This document shows positions 9,958 to 20,774 of a stretch of DNA of 64,000 nucleotides, one piece after another. The notes beneath the pieces are model-generated. The model was not told the origin of the DNA and ran no database searches. It worked only from the letters and a program-made list of their open reading frames with translations. The stretch comes from Ryuthela nishihirai. Its lineage: Eukaryota; Arthropoda; Arachnida; Araneae; Heptathelidae. How positions within the stretch are numbered: the first letter of the stretch is position 1; each line of letters begins with the position of its first letter. Where the stretch lies: the NCBI GenBank assembly GCA_038380435.1, contig JAWZYU010000018.1:53345751-53409750 (forward strand), read 5' to 3'. A program made the position numbers and the translations under genes.

Positions 9958-11184
9958 TACTATATCAAACTATTTACTATATTATTTCTCCCATAAACAA
10001 ACTATACAAGATATCGTCATCATCTTCAGAAGCTTGGGCAAAATTTTTTTCAGTTTTACTAAATTTTAAGGAATTGTTTTTCACTTTAAGCAGTGCTCCT
10101 TTTAAATATTCTAGCTTTCATTCCTGTTGAAATATTGGACAAATATTTAATATTTTTGAAATTTAAATTCCAAATTGGTTTGATTTTGATATTAAACCTT
10201 ACGATTTTCTTACCTCTTTTTTCTGTAAAAAGTTTGCTTAAAAGACTAAATCTTAGACTTGGCTTTTTATTAATATATCTTGACGCTTTTCGCATTTCAA
10301 TAGTCTTAAAACTGTACCAAATAAATTTTTTATCAAACCGTTAATCATTAAAGTTCAAAATAGACATGAACCATATGTTACTACAGCAGTTTTCAATGTT
10401 CAAGGTGTAATACATGTTGTCACGAGATAGGAAGCAATAAAAGAATACTTTAGCCCTGAATTTCTTTCATTTCGTTTATGAATCAGTCTTTTACATTTTC
10501 CCCTGAATAATTCTGGTATTTTACATCCACGTGACATTGGTAAAAATCTTGCACAAGGCCCTCCAATTCACTTGAAACTAAATGATATAATTTTTTTATC
10601 TCCCTTTGAAATTTATGATCTTCAAATTCCCACTTCAATTTGTCAGCATTCCCTTCTATCTCTAAAATCTCCAGAATTCTCTCCTTTTGTAGCATTTACA
10701 TGGGTCCCCTTGCCTCCCAATGCGCTACTCACGCTTCTCCATTGACTGCTCCTGAATCTTTAAAAGCATGCCTCTTTGACATTTGCATTTTGTAAAAAAA
10801 GCAACAGCACAGTCATAGAAAATATTAAACAGTTTTGATTACTCATGTAAGAACAGCATAGTCACCGGTTTTCTGCTATATTTCATTTTATTCCTGGTGA
10901 TTCATGTGGCTTTATCACTAAAACTACTTGAGATCGGCTCACGTTAAATCCAGAAATATGGTACATTTTGCACGAAGTCGCAAGCAACAGAAGCAGAACT
11001 ATCTACATTAAAAAAATAATAAATAAATTCGCATACGACATGGCTAAAAAACAAGCTTTCATTTCATTAGCTTAAAAAATATTTTTTATTAGCTTAAAAT
11101 TCTTATTCGAAAAAAAAAATTAAATGTTCGGATTACTTTTTTTGAAAGAATCTTCAACCTCGAATATTTTGACAGTATTTCTTT
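9958..11184. other. AT-rich sequence, no confident gene
   Basis: Apart from the candidate coding stretch at 10483-10695, nothing is recognised. The overlapping frames around 10086-10344 on both strands are hydrophobic low-complexity translations of AT-rich DNA. Confidence 0.5.
10483..10695 (-). CDS. Possible exon, 70 codons, unknown function
   Basis: I do not recognise this protein. The 70-residue frame has an unusual composition for this AT-rich DNA: it is rich in Glu, Lys, Leu and Gln, with a helical, amphipathic look (EILEIEGNADKLKWEF, REIKKLYHLVSSELEGL) and no low-complexity runs. An in-frame TAA lies directly before the ATG, so if it is an exon its start is the ATG or an acceptor just inside it. 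Near the end, GAAAAT|GTAAAA could be a weak splice donor before the stop. It may equally be a chance frame or a decayed transposon protein. Confidence 0.2.
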   Translation of the reverse strand: MLQKERILEILEIEGNADKLKWEFEDHKFQREIKKLYHLVSSELEGLVQDFYQCHVDVKYQNYSGENVKD

Positions 11185-11680
11185 TAGCTCTGGACATTAA
11201 CCCCCAAGACAAAACACATTGTTTATGTTATATTGTGCTCTTATACTCTCTATTATTAGGCTCTATTTAGCTCTGGACATTACCTCCCAAGACAAAACAC
11301 ATTGTTTATCTTATATTGTGCTCTTATACTCTCTATTATTAGGCTCTATTTAGCTCTGGATATTACCCACCAAGACAAAACACATTGTTTATCTTATATT
11401 GTGCTCTTATACTCTCTATTATTAGGCTCTATTTAGCTCTGGACATTACCCCCCAAGACGAAACACATTGTTTATCTTATATTGTGCTCTGATACTCTCT
11501 ATTATTAGGCTCTATTTAGCTCTGGACATTACCCACCAAGACAAAACACATTGTTTATCTTATATTGTGCTCTTATACTCTCTATTATTAGGCCCTATTT
11601 AACTCTGGACATTACCCCCCAAGACAAAACACATTGTTTATCTTATATTGTGCTCTTATACTCTCTATTATTAGGCCCTT
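11185..11680. repeat. 83-bp minisatellite, six units
   Basis: Units start at 11185, 11268, 11351, 11434, 11517 and 11600, an exact 83-bp period. Each contains TAGCTCTGGACATTA, AAGACAAAACACATTG and ATTGTGCTCTTATACTCTC. By eye the units differ at only a few positions, so the array is young or homogenised. The two frames that cross it on opposite strands are artefacts. Confidence 0.95.
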
Positions 11681-12349
11681 CAGTAATTTTATATATACTA
11701 TCTGACATATTATGTAACCAAGAATTTTTTGGTTACATGGAATATCAGAAGTTTTCATTGCACTTTTGGTAAGCTCTCTAGATGTAATCAAGTAGCTGAT
11801 TAAATCTGAACTTATAACCCTACATATTGTGGTGTCACCAGTTGTTAAAAACGTCAGCAAAGGTAGAACCGGCTGTTAAAAATGAAATTGATTCCCGAGT
11901 CAGTTGTTAAAATACAGACAAATAATTTTAAATAATAAAAAATGCAATATAAAGAGAAATTAATAATATTAAAACAAATATACATACGTGAAAAGAATTA
12001 TGGCGGTAGCTCTTTTTTACTTTTTTTAAAAAAAATACTTCCTTAAATGTGTTTGGCATGTTTAAAAAAATGGTGAAATGAAAATAATAACTGAAGGAAT
12101 TGATTGTTGAACTGGATGACATCACTTCCTACATGATGCGTGGTTGCCTGCCTATGAAGTCTACAGAGTTATCAATAAATATTTTTTTCTATTCTCTCTC
12201 TTGTTTAAAAAAATTCTGCATTGACTTAACATTTTTTAAAAATTATTATTAGTCTTCTGATTAAAGAAACTTGGGCTGATTAAACCTCTTTTTCCCTACT
12301 TCAAATCATTATAGTCTTCTTTCTCTGATATCTAAAGGAGTAGGTACTG
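11681..12349. other. AT-rich, nothing recognised
   Basis: No gene, RNA or element ends are visible; several short A/T homopolymers. Confidence 0.5.
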
Positions 12350-12447
12350 TTGTGCACGTTAAAGAACAAGGTGGATGGTCTTGAAGGGAAGCTTCTATCT
12401 GTCTCCTAGCAGGTATCCAGTGAATCCCCTTCTTCAACCTTATCAGA
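12350..12447 (+). mobile_element. SINE-A, old internal fragment
   Basis: It shares GTGCACGTTAAAGAAC and the following ATCTGTCTCCTAGCAGGT segment with the central and 3' part of SINE-A. Head and 3' terminus are absent. Confidence 0.6.
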
Positions 12448-12707
12448 TATATAATACCTCCAAATATGAACTCTAAACTTATCTTAAGAAAAAAGAAATT
12501 TAAAAACCAATATCTTCTTCACAATACGAACTATTGTTTTTTAACAGAAGTAGCTCTTTCACTGAACCGATACATAGTCAAGCTTATTGCAGTGATTCAT
12601 CTGACAAAACGGAATAGTAGTTGTAAATATATTCATACTTAAAATTTATTATCAAATTACTAAAGCTGCTTACGTGTAAAAATTTTCAATGGTACTTATA
12701 AGTCAAA

Positions 12708-12945
12708 AGGAACCATCACTTTTCCCTAAAGAAACAAAGAAGCCATCACTTCAGTCCAAAGAATGAAAAAGAGCCATCACTTCTCCCTAAAAAATCAAAC
12801 AGAGCCATCACTTCTCCCTAAAGAATCAGAGCCATCACTTCAAGCTAAAGAAACAAAATAAGTCATCACTTCAGCCTATTTGATGAAAAAGAGCCATCAC
12901 TTCTCCCTAAAGAAACAAAAGGAGCCATTACTTCACTCTAAGAGT
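12708..12945. repeat. Degenerate minisatellite, about 30-40 bp unit, eight units
   Basis: The motif AGCCATCACTTCTCCCTAAA with a variable AAGAAACAAA-rich spacer recurs about eight times. Unit lengths vary because the spacer shrinks and grows. Confidence 0.85.
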
Positions 12946-13475
12946 ATAAACCCGTACCAAGATTAAAAATAATCCTGAACTTTGCCAATAGACCGTTCTT
13001 TTTTGCCCACACATCAGAATCTACAATACGAATTCTTAATTCTTTGCTTAAATCTCGTTGCAAGAAATCATCAAGGTTTGGAACGATGAGAAACCTCTGT
13101 TAGGATTAGTCGGCACCTAATAATCATCTCACATGGTCTAGATGGACTACTTTCCCAGTTTGTCAGTTTTCTATCCTCGAAATAAAAGTAATCATGGATT
13201 TAAAAAAGTCGTTGTCCATTAGAAAAGTGATGTTTGATGGAACAATTGTACAGAAAGGCCCTAAACTTCGCATGTTCAATAACACGCTGGATTCACTTGA
13301 CTCTATTTTTCGTCTAACACTAGCATCATAACACACAACTGATACCCAGCAGTGGACATTCTACCCCAACCATGAACTGAATGTTGAAATCTTGATGACT
13401 TAGCGCATTGTGCAGTAGGATATTCGTACTCTAGCTGTCATATGAATGAGACAAATTTGAAAAGTATATTTTTCT
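12946..13475. other. Nothing recognised
   Basis: No open frame of interest, no inverted or tandem repeat noticed. Confidence 0.5.
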
Positions 13476-13555
13476 GAATATTTAATCAACTACTAAGATT
13501 CGGGGTAGTTTCAAAACAGAAATCAAATTAGTATGAAGTATTAGTATATAACTAA
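13476..13555. repeat. About 80-bp dispersed repeat, copy 1
   Basis: GAATATTTAATCAACTACTA and what follows up to AACTAA matches 17226-17306 with few differences. In both places it is next to the tail side of a SINE-B-like sequence. Confidence 0.75.
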
Positions 13556-13556
13556 T

Positions 13557-13755
13557 AAAAAAAATAAACCCTCCCTCAAGCAGCTGCTTGTCACATAATT
13601 CTGACAGGAACCTATCAATATAGTTTTGGCATACAGAAGATCTGTGAGGAAGATGATACCTCAGCATAAACACAACACAAGGAAAGATATATCCATACCT
13701 TGTCCAGGGCCTGCGTGACTAGGCATGCCAACCCCCTAGTCACCAAAACGACTTT
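13557..13755 (-). mobile_element. SINE-B, antisense, diverged
   Basis: It starts with the family terminus in antisense (CCTCAAGCAGCTGCTTG, about 13576), followed by a recognisable body (TCTGACAGGAACCTATCA, CCTCAGCA). The tRNA-like head at about 13720-13750 is strongly altered. The frame at 13482-13673 crosses it and is spurious. Confidence 0.7.
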
Positions 13756-14203
13756 TAAAACATTAATTGAATTAATATAAAATAACAATATGCCTTAATT
13801 TCTGATATTAATTTCAAAAATGCATTTTCGTATATCGATTGGTAATTTTATGATTAAACACATTCAAGTTTTTTTTATTTATTTGACTCAATTCTAGAAC
13901 CACTATGTATCGAAATCAAAACAATCAAATCCATCTTTATTCTTACTGCTATTTTGTCCTTGAAGCTCATTGATGATTTATATTTACTGCTATTTTGTGT
14001 CTTGATGCTCATTTGGTGATACTTCTGACAAAATAAATGTTTTGTATCACTAAAATGATGTCAGCTGAAATGGTTGTGTCTGATGGATCACTCAAAGTTC
14101 ATTCTTGATGGCCATTTTTTACAACCTTACAAGAAATATTTCGTAAAATTCTTGAATGGTTACGCTCGTACAGATCAGGATCTAGAAAAAGATAAAAGTG
14201 AGA
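13756..14203. other. Nothing recognised
   Basis: AT-rich sequence; an imperfect local duplication of TTTACTGCTATTTTGT lies near 13945-14000. Confidence 0.5.
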
Positions 14204-14415
14204 GGGAGAGAGCAAGTGGACTGAGTTGGGAAAATATAAAGGTAAGGGACCTGGGTTCGAGCCCCGGATTAGGCATGGATGTGTGTGTCGTTTTTCTGCT
14301 GAGGTCCTGCCACCTCTCAGATCTCCTATTGTGGCATATAAACTGACAGGCTCCTGTCAGACCTCTGTGGCAAGCAGCTGCATGAGGGAGTATTTATTAT
14401 TATTTATTTAAGTGT
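14204..14415 (+). mobile_element. SINE-B, sense
   Basis: GGGTTCGAGCCCCGGATTAG (box B and downstream) is at about 14250-14275, followed by the well-kept body and a terminus AAGCAGCTGCATGAGGGAGT with a TATTTATTATTATTT tail. The head upstream of box B is degenerate. Two overlapping frames here are by-products of the SINE. Confidence 0.8.
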
Positions 14416-14712
14416 CAGGTAACTGAATCGCGTTGCAGTATTTTTCCCTTCGTTTTTCTTTTAAAAAAATCTTGAAAAATCATTTTAATATAAATATGTT
14501 TCCATTTCGATTATTATGGGTTTCAAAAGGTGGGCGTTGTCTCCTCCTCTCTTGTATCTGACCTTACTCTCGTCATCAAGTATCAATCGGAAATATGGTG
14601 GAAATCACTTCATAATTATGGTGGAAATCACTTGAATAATCGTAAAAGAAAAAAATGAAATGAAAATATGCTTAATGAACCTAAATTCCTATTGCCACTA
14701 TGGTAATTATGG

Positions 14713-14981
14713 TACAGTCGTTCAAAAAACGTATCCGAACGCTATGGTTGATTACAGAATTCAGAAAAAATATCTGGCAACGATTTTTTTTAGAAATTAG
14801 TGATCTGGCAACCTTCGTGTCACGTGACACGAAGCAATTAAGAAATTAGTGATCTGGCAACCTTCGTGTCACGTGACACGAAGGTTGCCAGATCACTAAT
14901 TTCTTAAAAAATCGTTGCCAGATATTTTTTCTGAATTCTGTAATTAACCATAGCGTTCGGATACTTTTCTGAGCGACTGTA
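14713..14981. mobile_element. Palindromic Tc1/mariner-type MITE with TA duplication
   Basis: The 265-bp element (14715-14979) is flanked by TA on both sides. Its ends are inverted (CAGTCGTTCAAAAAACGTAT left; the complement of the right end reads CAGTCGCTCAGAAAAGTATC), and the arms continue inwards through TATCTGGCAACGATTTT almost to the centre. The centre holds two copies of the perfect palindrome CGTGTCACGTGACACG because one arm segment (AAATTAGTGATCTGGCAACC) was duplicated. No coding capacity, so it depended on a transposase encoded elsewhere. Confidence 0.85.
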
Positions 14982-16149
14982 CTCAATACCATATGGTTAG
15001 ACTATGTTCTATTTCAGAGTTAAGCGTGAGTGTTTTCAGACGACATTATAAATGCATTTGTTCAATATCAAAAACATTGATATGCGAACTGAATTCCGGT
15101 ACGTTCCGATACAAACATGTCCTCACTTTCACTCGGATCAGTCATCCCCCTCGCCCTATACCTTTTTCTAGATCCGCACCTTCTTCCATGTGATACTAAT
15201 CGAAAACAACATTCAAAGCTCCTTTTGAAAATAAGGTTTCCAGAGAAAAATGTGACAGGAGCATAAACTGAAACTCTCACTCAAAACCTGTCTAAATCTC
15301 GTTTTTCAAAAATGTCCTTTTCATATTTAATGTGTTATGGAAATTTCAAACATTTTAGAATAACATTTCTACACATAAGATTTTATACCAAAAGTTGCTT
15401 AAGGATAAAGTAATATAACCCTTATAACAATAAATTATACACAATAAATGTAACTTTAGAAATAACCCTTATAACAAATCTCTTACACAATAAATGTAAT
15501 TTTAGAAATTTAAGTAACGATTCAGTTTTCATTCAATTTTGAAGTGTTCAGACTGAGGTAATTAAAACTTTTTTGAAAATTTTAACTGAGAAATTTAAAC
15601 AACAGAGCATCTGTTGTTTAATGTTATAGCTTAAATAACTATTAAAATATTACACAAATATTATTGAAAAACGAGATTCAAAGAGATTTGAGTGAGATCT
15701 TTAACTTATTTTTGTGATTTTTTTTTCAAAATTCTTATTTTCGAATTTAATGAGTTTTGAATTCTCGCATTGGTATTCTCTATAACAAGATTAAATTTTT
15801 GAATTAAACAAAGGTTTTGATGAATTTTCATGTGCTTTTGCCAAATTTAATGCAGGTAATCAGGGTTAAAATGACATCTGACACAAAGATTTTACCTTTA
15901 TTCCAAAGTGATCAAACCTTTAAAAGCGTTCTTTACAGAGACTGACACTATCAACAGCCCAGCCTTATAGTTTTTGCATACCCTACCCATTTGCCACGTA
16001 TGATACGTCACTGGTGTTGGCAAGGCTAATGTGAACACAAAACACTCCCCAGTAAGGAACATTCAACTCTCCATTGCTCTTAGGTAAAAATCTATAATAA
16101 AAAAATGATTTTTTGCATCATTGTTTATCTTTTCATAAGAGAATGAATA
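14982..16149. other. No gene recognised; small tandem duplication
   Basis: Within 15413-15512 a segment of about 50 bp (AACCCTTATAACA and ACACAATAAATGTAA) is present twice in tandem. The stretch is otherwise featureless to me. Confidence 0.5.
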
Positions 16150-16385
16150 GTTGGGTTGTTTAATCTCCAAGCTGCACGTTTTTTGCACAAAATAGGCTAA
16201 ATGGCGGGGTTCATAAGAACTCCAAAGGCTGAGCGTTCGGTAAGGAAAGTGTACCCAGTAGTTAGCTGCTAAGAGACAGATAGAAATCTTATGTCAAGGT
16301 CATTCAGCGTATTCTTCAATGTGCACAATGTAGGAATCTCCTGAACATGGAACCATAGCTTAATTGTTCCATCCAAAGGACGTCA
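16150..16385 (-). mobile_element. SINE-A, antisense, old
   Basis: It starts with the family's 3' end in antisense (GGGTTGTTTAATCTC, then TTTTTTGCACAAAATAGGCT) and continues through AAAGGCTGAG and the GTCAAGGTCATTCAGCGTAT motif to ATCCAAAGGACG. Head missing. Heavily diverged. Confidence 0.7.
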
Positions 16386-16449
16386 GCATTTCCAAGCCCA
16401 AGAATATGAGTAATATATCACTGTTTTTATGAAATTAATCGAATTTCGT

Positions 16450-16820
16450 TAATAAACGGCACTTTTTTCTACACAATGGGCTAAATGGTCAGGTTACAAA
16501 GACTCAAAGGGCTCAGAGGATGTTGGGGGAAGGGATCCACTGTACAGCTGTTAGGATATAAATGGAAGCCACAACAAGGTAATCCAGTGTATTATTTAAT
16601 GTGTGTGCAGAGTATGGCTGGCCTACACAGGGAGCTATACCCTGCACGCACTAGACAGTCATACATTGACTACACATGGAGCCATACTCTGATCACGCCT
16701 TAACGTCTCATCCGACGAACGGCGGCCTTTGCTAGCTCAACTGTGTCCCCTTTCTCACCGAAAGCAGCGTGAGGATTAGCGGAAATAAATCGCAACGCCT
16801 CCACAACTGAAACTCTAACT
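16450..16820 (-). mobile_element. SINE-A, antisense, with an internal insertion
   Basis: A second SINE-A lies close behind the first in the same orientation: GGCACTTTTTTCTACACAAT, GGGCTCAGAGGATGTTGGGG, then CTTAACGTCTCATCCGACGA and GGCGGCCTTT. Between the central motifs about 50-60 bp extra sequence is present (around 16640-16690). Towards the head GGAAATAAATCGCAACGC is still recognisable. Confidence 0.7.
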
Positions 16821-17168
16821 TCGGAACTTCAGTTTTTGTGTCTGGCCAAGGCCACCTAGATACGACAGGCCTGGACAGTAGACTAACAGATGTAATATTT
16901 AAATATATAAGTGTTTTAATAAAAAATTTATCTCTTAAAATTTCTTTGATCACTATTATCTTAAAAAAATTGGTAATCAACTTAAAATATTCAATAATAT
17001 TCTAATAAACTTGTAGAGAGTAAATTCTTTTCTCCTACACTGCTCTAAATTAAATAGCTTATAGTTAAATTTTAGACAAATTAAATCACTTAAAACTTTA
17101 CAAATATTTAATCTCCCTATTTTTTTTCCTTTTTTTGTTCAATGACTGTTTAGACCTAGTGTATCTAG
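16821..17168. other. Nothing recognised
   Basis: AT-rich; the only structured sequence begins after 17160. Confidence 0.45.
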
Positions 17169-17215
17169 GTGACTCTGGCCTGGCGACCGATCGACTGAGC
17201 CAACCCCCGGCCCAG
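17169..17215 (-). mobile_element. SINE-A tRNA-like head, fragment
   Basis: GCCTGGCGACCGATCGACTG followed by AGCCAACCCCCGGCCC resembles the antisense head of the full SINE-A at 57474-57862 (GCCTGGCGCGCTACCGACTG). No body follows; instead the dispersed repeat of 17226-17306 begins. Confidence 0.5.
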
Positions 17216-17225
17216 GGCAAGACAT

Positions 17226-17306
17226 GAATATTTAATCAACTACTAAGATTCTGGCAGTTTCAAAACACAATTCAAATTAGTATGAAATATTAGTATATAT
17301 AACTAA
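17226..17306. repeat. About 80-bp dispersed repeat, copy 2
   Basis: Counterpart of 13476-13555, with the same TTAGTATATA end. A short AATAAACTATTCCTCAATCA follows that looks like a SINE-B tail remnant. Confidence 0.75.
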
Positions 17307-17316
17307 AAATAAACTA

Positions 17317-18574
17317 TTCCTCAATCACAAATTGGGACTAAATATATCATATGCCAAAGTAAATAAAATATGTAATCTAAATGTATGTCAAGGTAATCAA
17401 ACTTTTATTCCATGAAGTTTTGCCAATTTGTTTGCAAATCGTGCAAAACATTAACCATTGATTTTATTTATTTTGTAGCTCTTTTCAAAAAGAGAAATCG
17501 TGAAAATTGCCAAACTTTTAATGAATGCATTTCATTATGCAATTCTGTTGGCTTAAGATATAAATTATACAATACTAAACTCATACTGTTTTCGCATTGA
17601 AGGAAGCTTTGAATCAAGTAATCACAAACATACTAAAACGTCAATCCACATGCTTTGCATTTGCATAGAATCCTTCTTATATGAAACTAGTAATCAAATG
17701 CACAGATGCAAATGACTTGCACAGCTGGATAAAATTTAAGAAATATGGCGAAAATAGAAAGTATTTTTTTTCGCAAAAGCAGAACGAAGCTGACTTTAAA
17801 AAGTAAATATTTTGTATGTTTAAATTCAACACATTTATTTTGACAAAATGCCTTTTGATGCATATGCATTCTATAGCTCAATGAATTTTTTAAACCTCCA
17901 ATAATCTTGGATATTGCACATAGCATAGAAAATATTTTACACACTGATGTAGTCACACTGTATATCAAATAAGTCACTTCCATATACTACTGACATGAAA
18001 GAACTTGCTCATGTAAGATACTGCATTATTTCCATTACATCTGACCGTAATTAAATTTCACCACTGGTGAAAATTGCAAATTTTTCTAAACATATTGAAA
18101 TGAAACTCAGTATCGATTATTAAAAATTTAAACTCTTGGGCACACTGAGTCACAGTAATGACACTTATCAATACTAAACCGAAGTAACTCATTTGCAATA
18201 TTAAATTGTTATGTGCCAGGAAGTACCTGAACAAAACACATAGTTTGCAGAAGAATTAACACTGTATAATTAGTGAAAATTATTCGTAGGAATGTTAAAA
18301 ATCAATAAACATGTACATTTGAGGGGTGAATTTATGTTCATGATGCTTGGTAATAGTAACAGTTGTTTCTAATTTGATAATGTAGTGGAAATTTCTGATC
18401 TCTTCCAATCGGCAGTAGATTAAGCTAACTGTGAGCTGCCACATAAAATGGTAAAACTCTCCATGGTCTATTGTTCTTTAAATGGGAGACTTTCATTTTC
18501 AGAAAGCTATTTTCAAGAGCATGATCAAGCTTATTTTAGTTAAGTAAGAAAACACTGATCTTAATTCAAAAAAT
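17317..18574. other. Nothing recognised
   Basis: Several frames of 60-100 codons exist (17412-17600 plus, 17687-17983 minus) but their translations are hydrophobic or biased as expected from AT-rich DNA, without motifs. Confidence 0.5.
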
Positions 18575-18712
18575 AAAAAAAAAATAAAATAAATACTCCC
18601 CAAGCAGCTGCTTGCCACAGAGGTCTGACAGGAGCCTGTCAGTTTATATGCCAAAGTAGGTCTGAGAGGATAGCAGAACCTCAGCAGAAAAACGATACAT
18701 ACATCCGTGCCG
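18575..18712 (-). mobile_element. SINE-B, antisense, 5'-truncated
   Basis: The A-rich tail complement is followed by CCCCAAGCAGCTGCTTGCCA, TCTGACAGGAGCCTGTCAG and CCTCAGCAGAAAAACGATAC. The tRNA-like head is missing, as expected for incomplete reverse transcription. The well-kept body suggests a fairly young copy. Confidence 0.85.
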
Positions 18713-18954
18713 AATTTATAATCGTTTCCGTTTGTCTTTCATTGAATTATTTCTAACAGTCCTTCTCAGATTTCATTTTAGAAGCAAATTTTAGGCCCTA
18801 ATTAATTTATGTTTAAGAAAACGATACATTAGAAAAAGAAATTTAGTTAGTCTAAATTTTCCCTTTCGATCACTATTCACGCCTTCTCAGAAATTTGGCA
18901 GGGCAAGCACTGAAGCAAAAGCTTTACATTCTAACTCATTAATAATTTGTTTTC

Positions 18955-19202
18955 CTACACAAACTGTTTGCTTTCATTTGTACACAAGTGTATAGGAAAA
19001 CAAATTCAATCGTAGTAACAAAACAAATCATCCTTATTTCGCCAGACATAAACTGCGAATATTTATCCCTTAAAATTTTGTCTGTAGGATGGTTACAAGT
19101 GAGGATTTAATTTACAGCTCAATCAAGATATTTCGTTATCATAAATACTGATTATTTATTTCTATACACACTTATGTATATGAAAGCAAATTATTTGTGT
19201 AG
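18955..19202. repeat. Imperfect inverted repeats of about 41 bp around 166 bp
   Basis: 18955-18995 (CTACACAAACTGTTTGCTTT...) pairs with 19162-19202 with roughly four-fifths identity by eye; GTATAG ends both arms. It may be a small MITE. No target-site duplication identified. Confidence 0.5.
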
Positions 19203-19249
19203 AGCAACAGAATACTAATAAGTTGAAAAAATATAATTCTATATTCCAC

Positions 19250-20060
19250 ACCGAAACATTAGAGATGCGCCAATTCACTGAAATCGATTCGGTAGCTTAG
19301 CTCTCTTTCAGATCAGTTCCTTAAGCTTTCCTTTTAATCACTTTCACCCACAGAGAAAGAAAGGCTACTAATAATATTTTTTGTATGGTCTATGCACCCT
19401 ACATTTATCATTCACCAGCCCATCCGTTTGAAGATTCAAACCTGTTTTGAACAGCGCAAGCCCAGACTGCAGGCGCCAGCATTACCCTTTGAGCACGAGA
19501 GGACATGTTGGGAACTCGAGAGAGAGAGAGGATGGCCGAGGGGAGGAAAGCAAAACGCAGGGAGGGGGAGGGGTCAGAAAAGAGAGAAGAAGCAAAGACA
19601 CAGCAAGACAGCTGTTCAAGTCTGGCAGTCTGGGTGGAGCCTGTTCGGTCAATCTTTTTTAACCTTTACTGAACAAGAACGCAGTAAAATTTCGTAAGTA
19701 CTGTTGTATATGCGTTGTGTCGTTCTCGAAACCATGATGCTAAGCAAAGCAGAGTCTGCAGCCAGTCACTCCTCTGCTAACCTGCGCACAAATCCGCTCC
19801 ACACAAACAGCGAACAGCAGCAACTATTTAATTATTACCTGGCGTTTGGAAACAGATGCAGTCACGGTCAAAAGTGTCCCAGTATTCCTCCGGCTTCTTC
19901 ATCTACGCTGATGTTAAGAAAACGATTTACCGTTGAAGGCAGCCTGTTGCAGCGTTCACCAGATGCGCTTCAATTAACGCCTGGACATCGACGCATAAAC
20001 ATTGCGATACTGATAACCGACAGGGGTATCCTTGTCTAATAATAGAGGTTAGGCGGTGGC
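19250..20060. promoter_or_regulatory. GC-richer island, possible promoter or first exon
   Basis: Base composition changes visibly: about 19390-20040 is much GC-richer than its flanks, not obviously a transposon, and has a purine run (GAGAGAGAGAGGATGGCCGA, about 19520). GTAAGTACTG at 19694 is a good-looking splice donor in plus orientation. A 111-codon frame at 19704-20039 contains a non-repetitive stretch (NSEQQQLFNYYLAFGNRCSH) that I do not recognise. An unknown 5' exon, a promoter, or a decayed element are all possible. Confidence 0.25.
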
Positions 20061-20522
20061 AATGTAAACTTTATACGTCAACGATAGATAGTGAAATGCT
20101 TGATTGGGATACACATTTGGGACTAAATCAGCTTTGCAAGAAAGAAGAAATCCAAATAAATAGTATCACAAATTCAACTTTTAGGAATGGGTTACTTTTT
20201 TTCGCAGGTAATACTAATTTGTGTTTGGCTAAAGAGTTTTCAATAATTCATAATCTATGAACCGATTTAATCCGCTTAGTGATCGTACTCAGTATTTTTT
20301 ATTAAATTCCATTTTTTTCAAACTCACGATTTATTGTAAAATCATCACGACTAAAAATAGTTTGGGAGAAAATATTTCAATTTAGACATTTCAATTATCC
20401 ATTGCAATTTAAAGTAAGCAAGTATTCAGATTTGCTTTTCTTGCTTTGTACTTTGGAATTTGATTTAAAAAATTGAGAATAATTAAGTTCCCATTTTAAG
20501 CTTTTTTTTTTCCATAGTCATA
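20061..20522. other. Nothing recognised
   Basis: AT-rich, no repeats noticed. Confidence 0.45.
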
Positions 20523-20774
20523 CAGGGCCAGGGGGAGGGAGGGAGGGTAAGGAGGCCCTTGAGAATGCTAGGATGACTAATGGAGGTAAAAAATTATTAA
20601 ACTTATGTATATTTCACTGCATTTTCAAAATATGTTTTAAAGACCTCCAAAGCGAAGAGAAAAATGTTTTACTGCAAAGAAAATCCAGTCTCTTAGCCTC
20701 GTTTTCACTTTTTTCAGGCTCAGTTTGATCACTTGCACCTCCCTCAATTCATTTTTTTCTAGATCCTGGCCCTT
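20523..20774. mobile_element. Non-autonomous DNA transposon (CAGGGCC family), copy 1
   Basis: It begins CAGGGCCAGGGGGAGG and ends TTTTTTCTAGATCCTGGCCC, inverted ends of the sort seen in hAT elements. Internal landmarks shared with the copies at 21873 and 23302: GAGAATGCTA, ATGGAGG, AATTATTAAA, AAAATGTTTTACTGCAA, CCAGTCTCTTAGCC. No coding capacity. Confidence 0.7.

Noticed and set aside
11185..12945. Regularly spaced repeats as a CRISPR array
   Set aside because: Repeats are contiguous or have related spacers, there is no unique-spacer pattern, no cas gene, and the context is eukaryotic.
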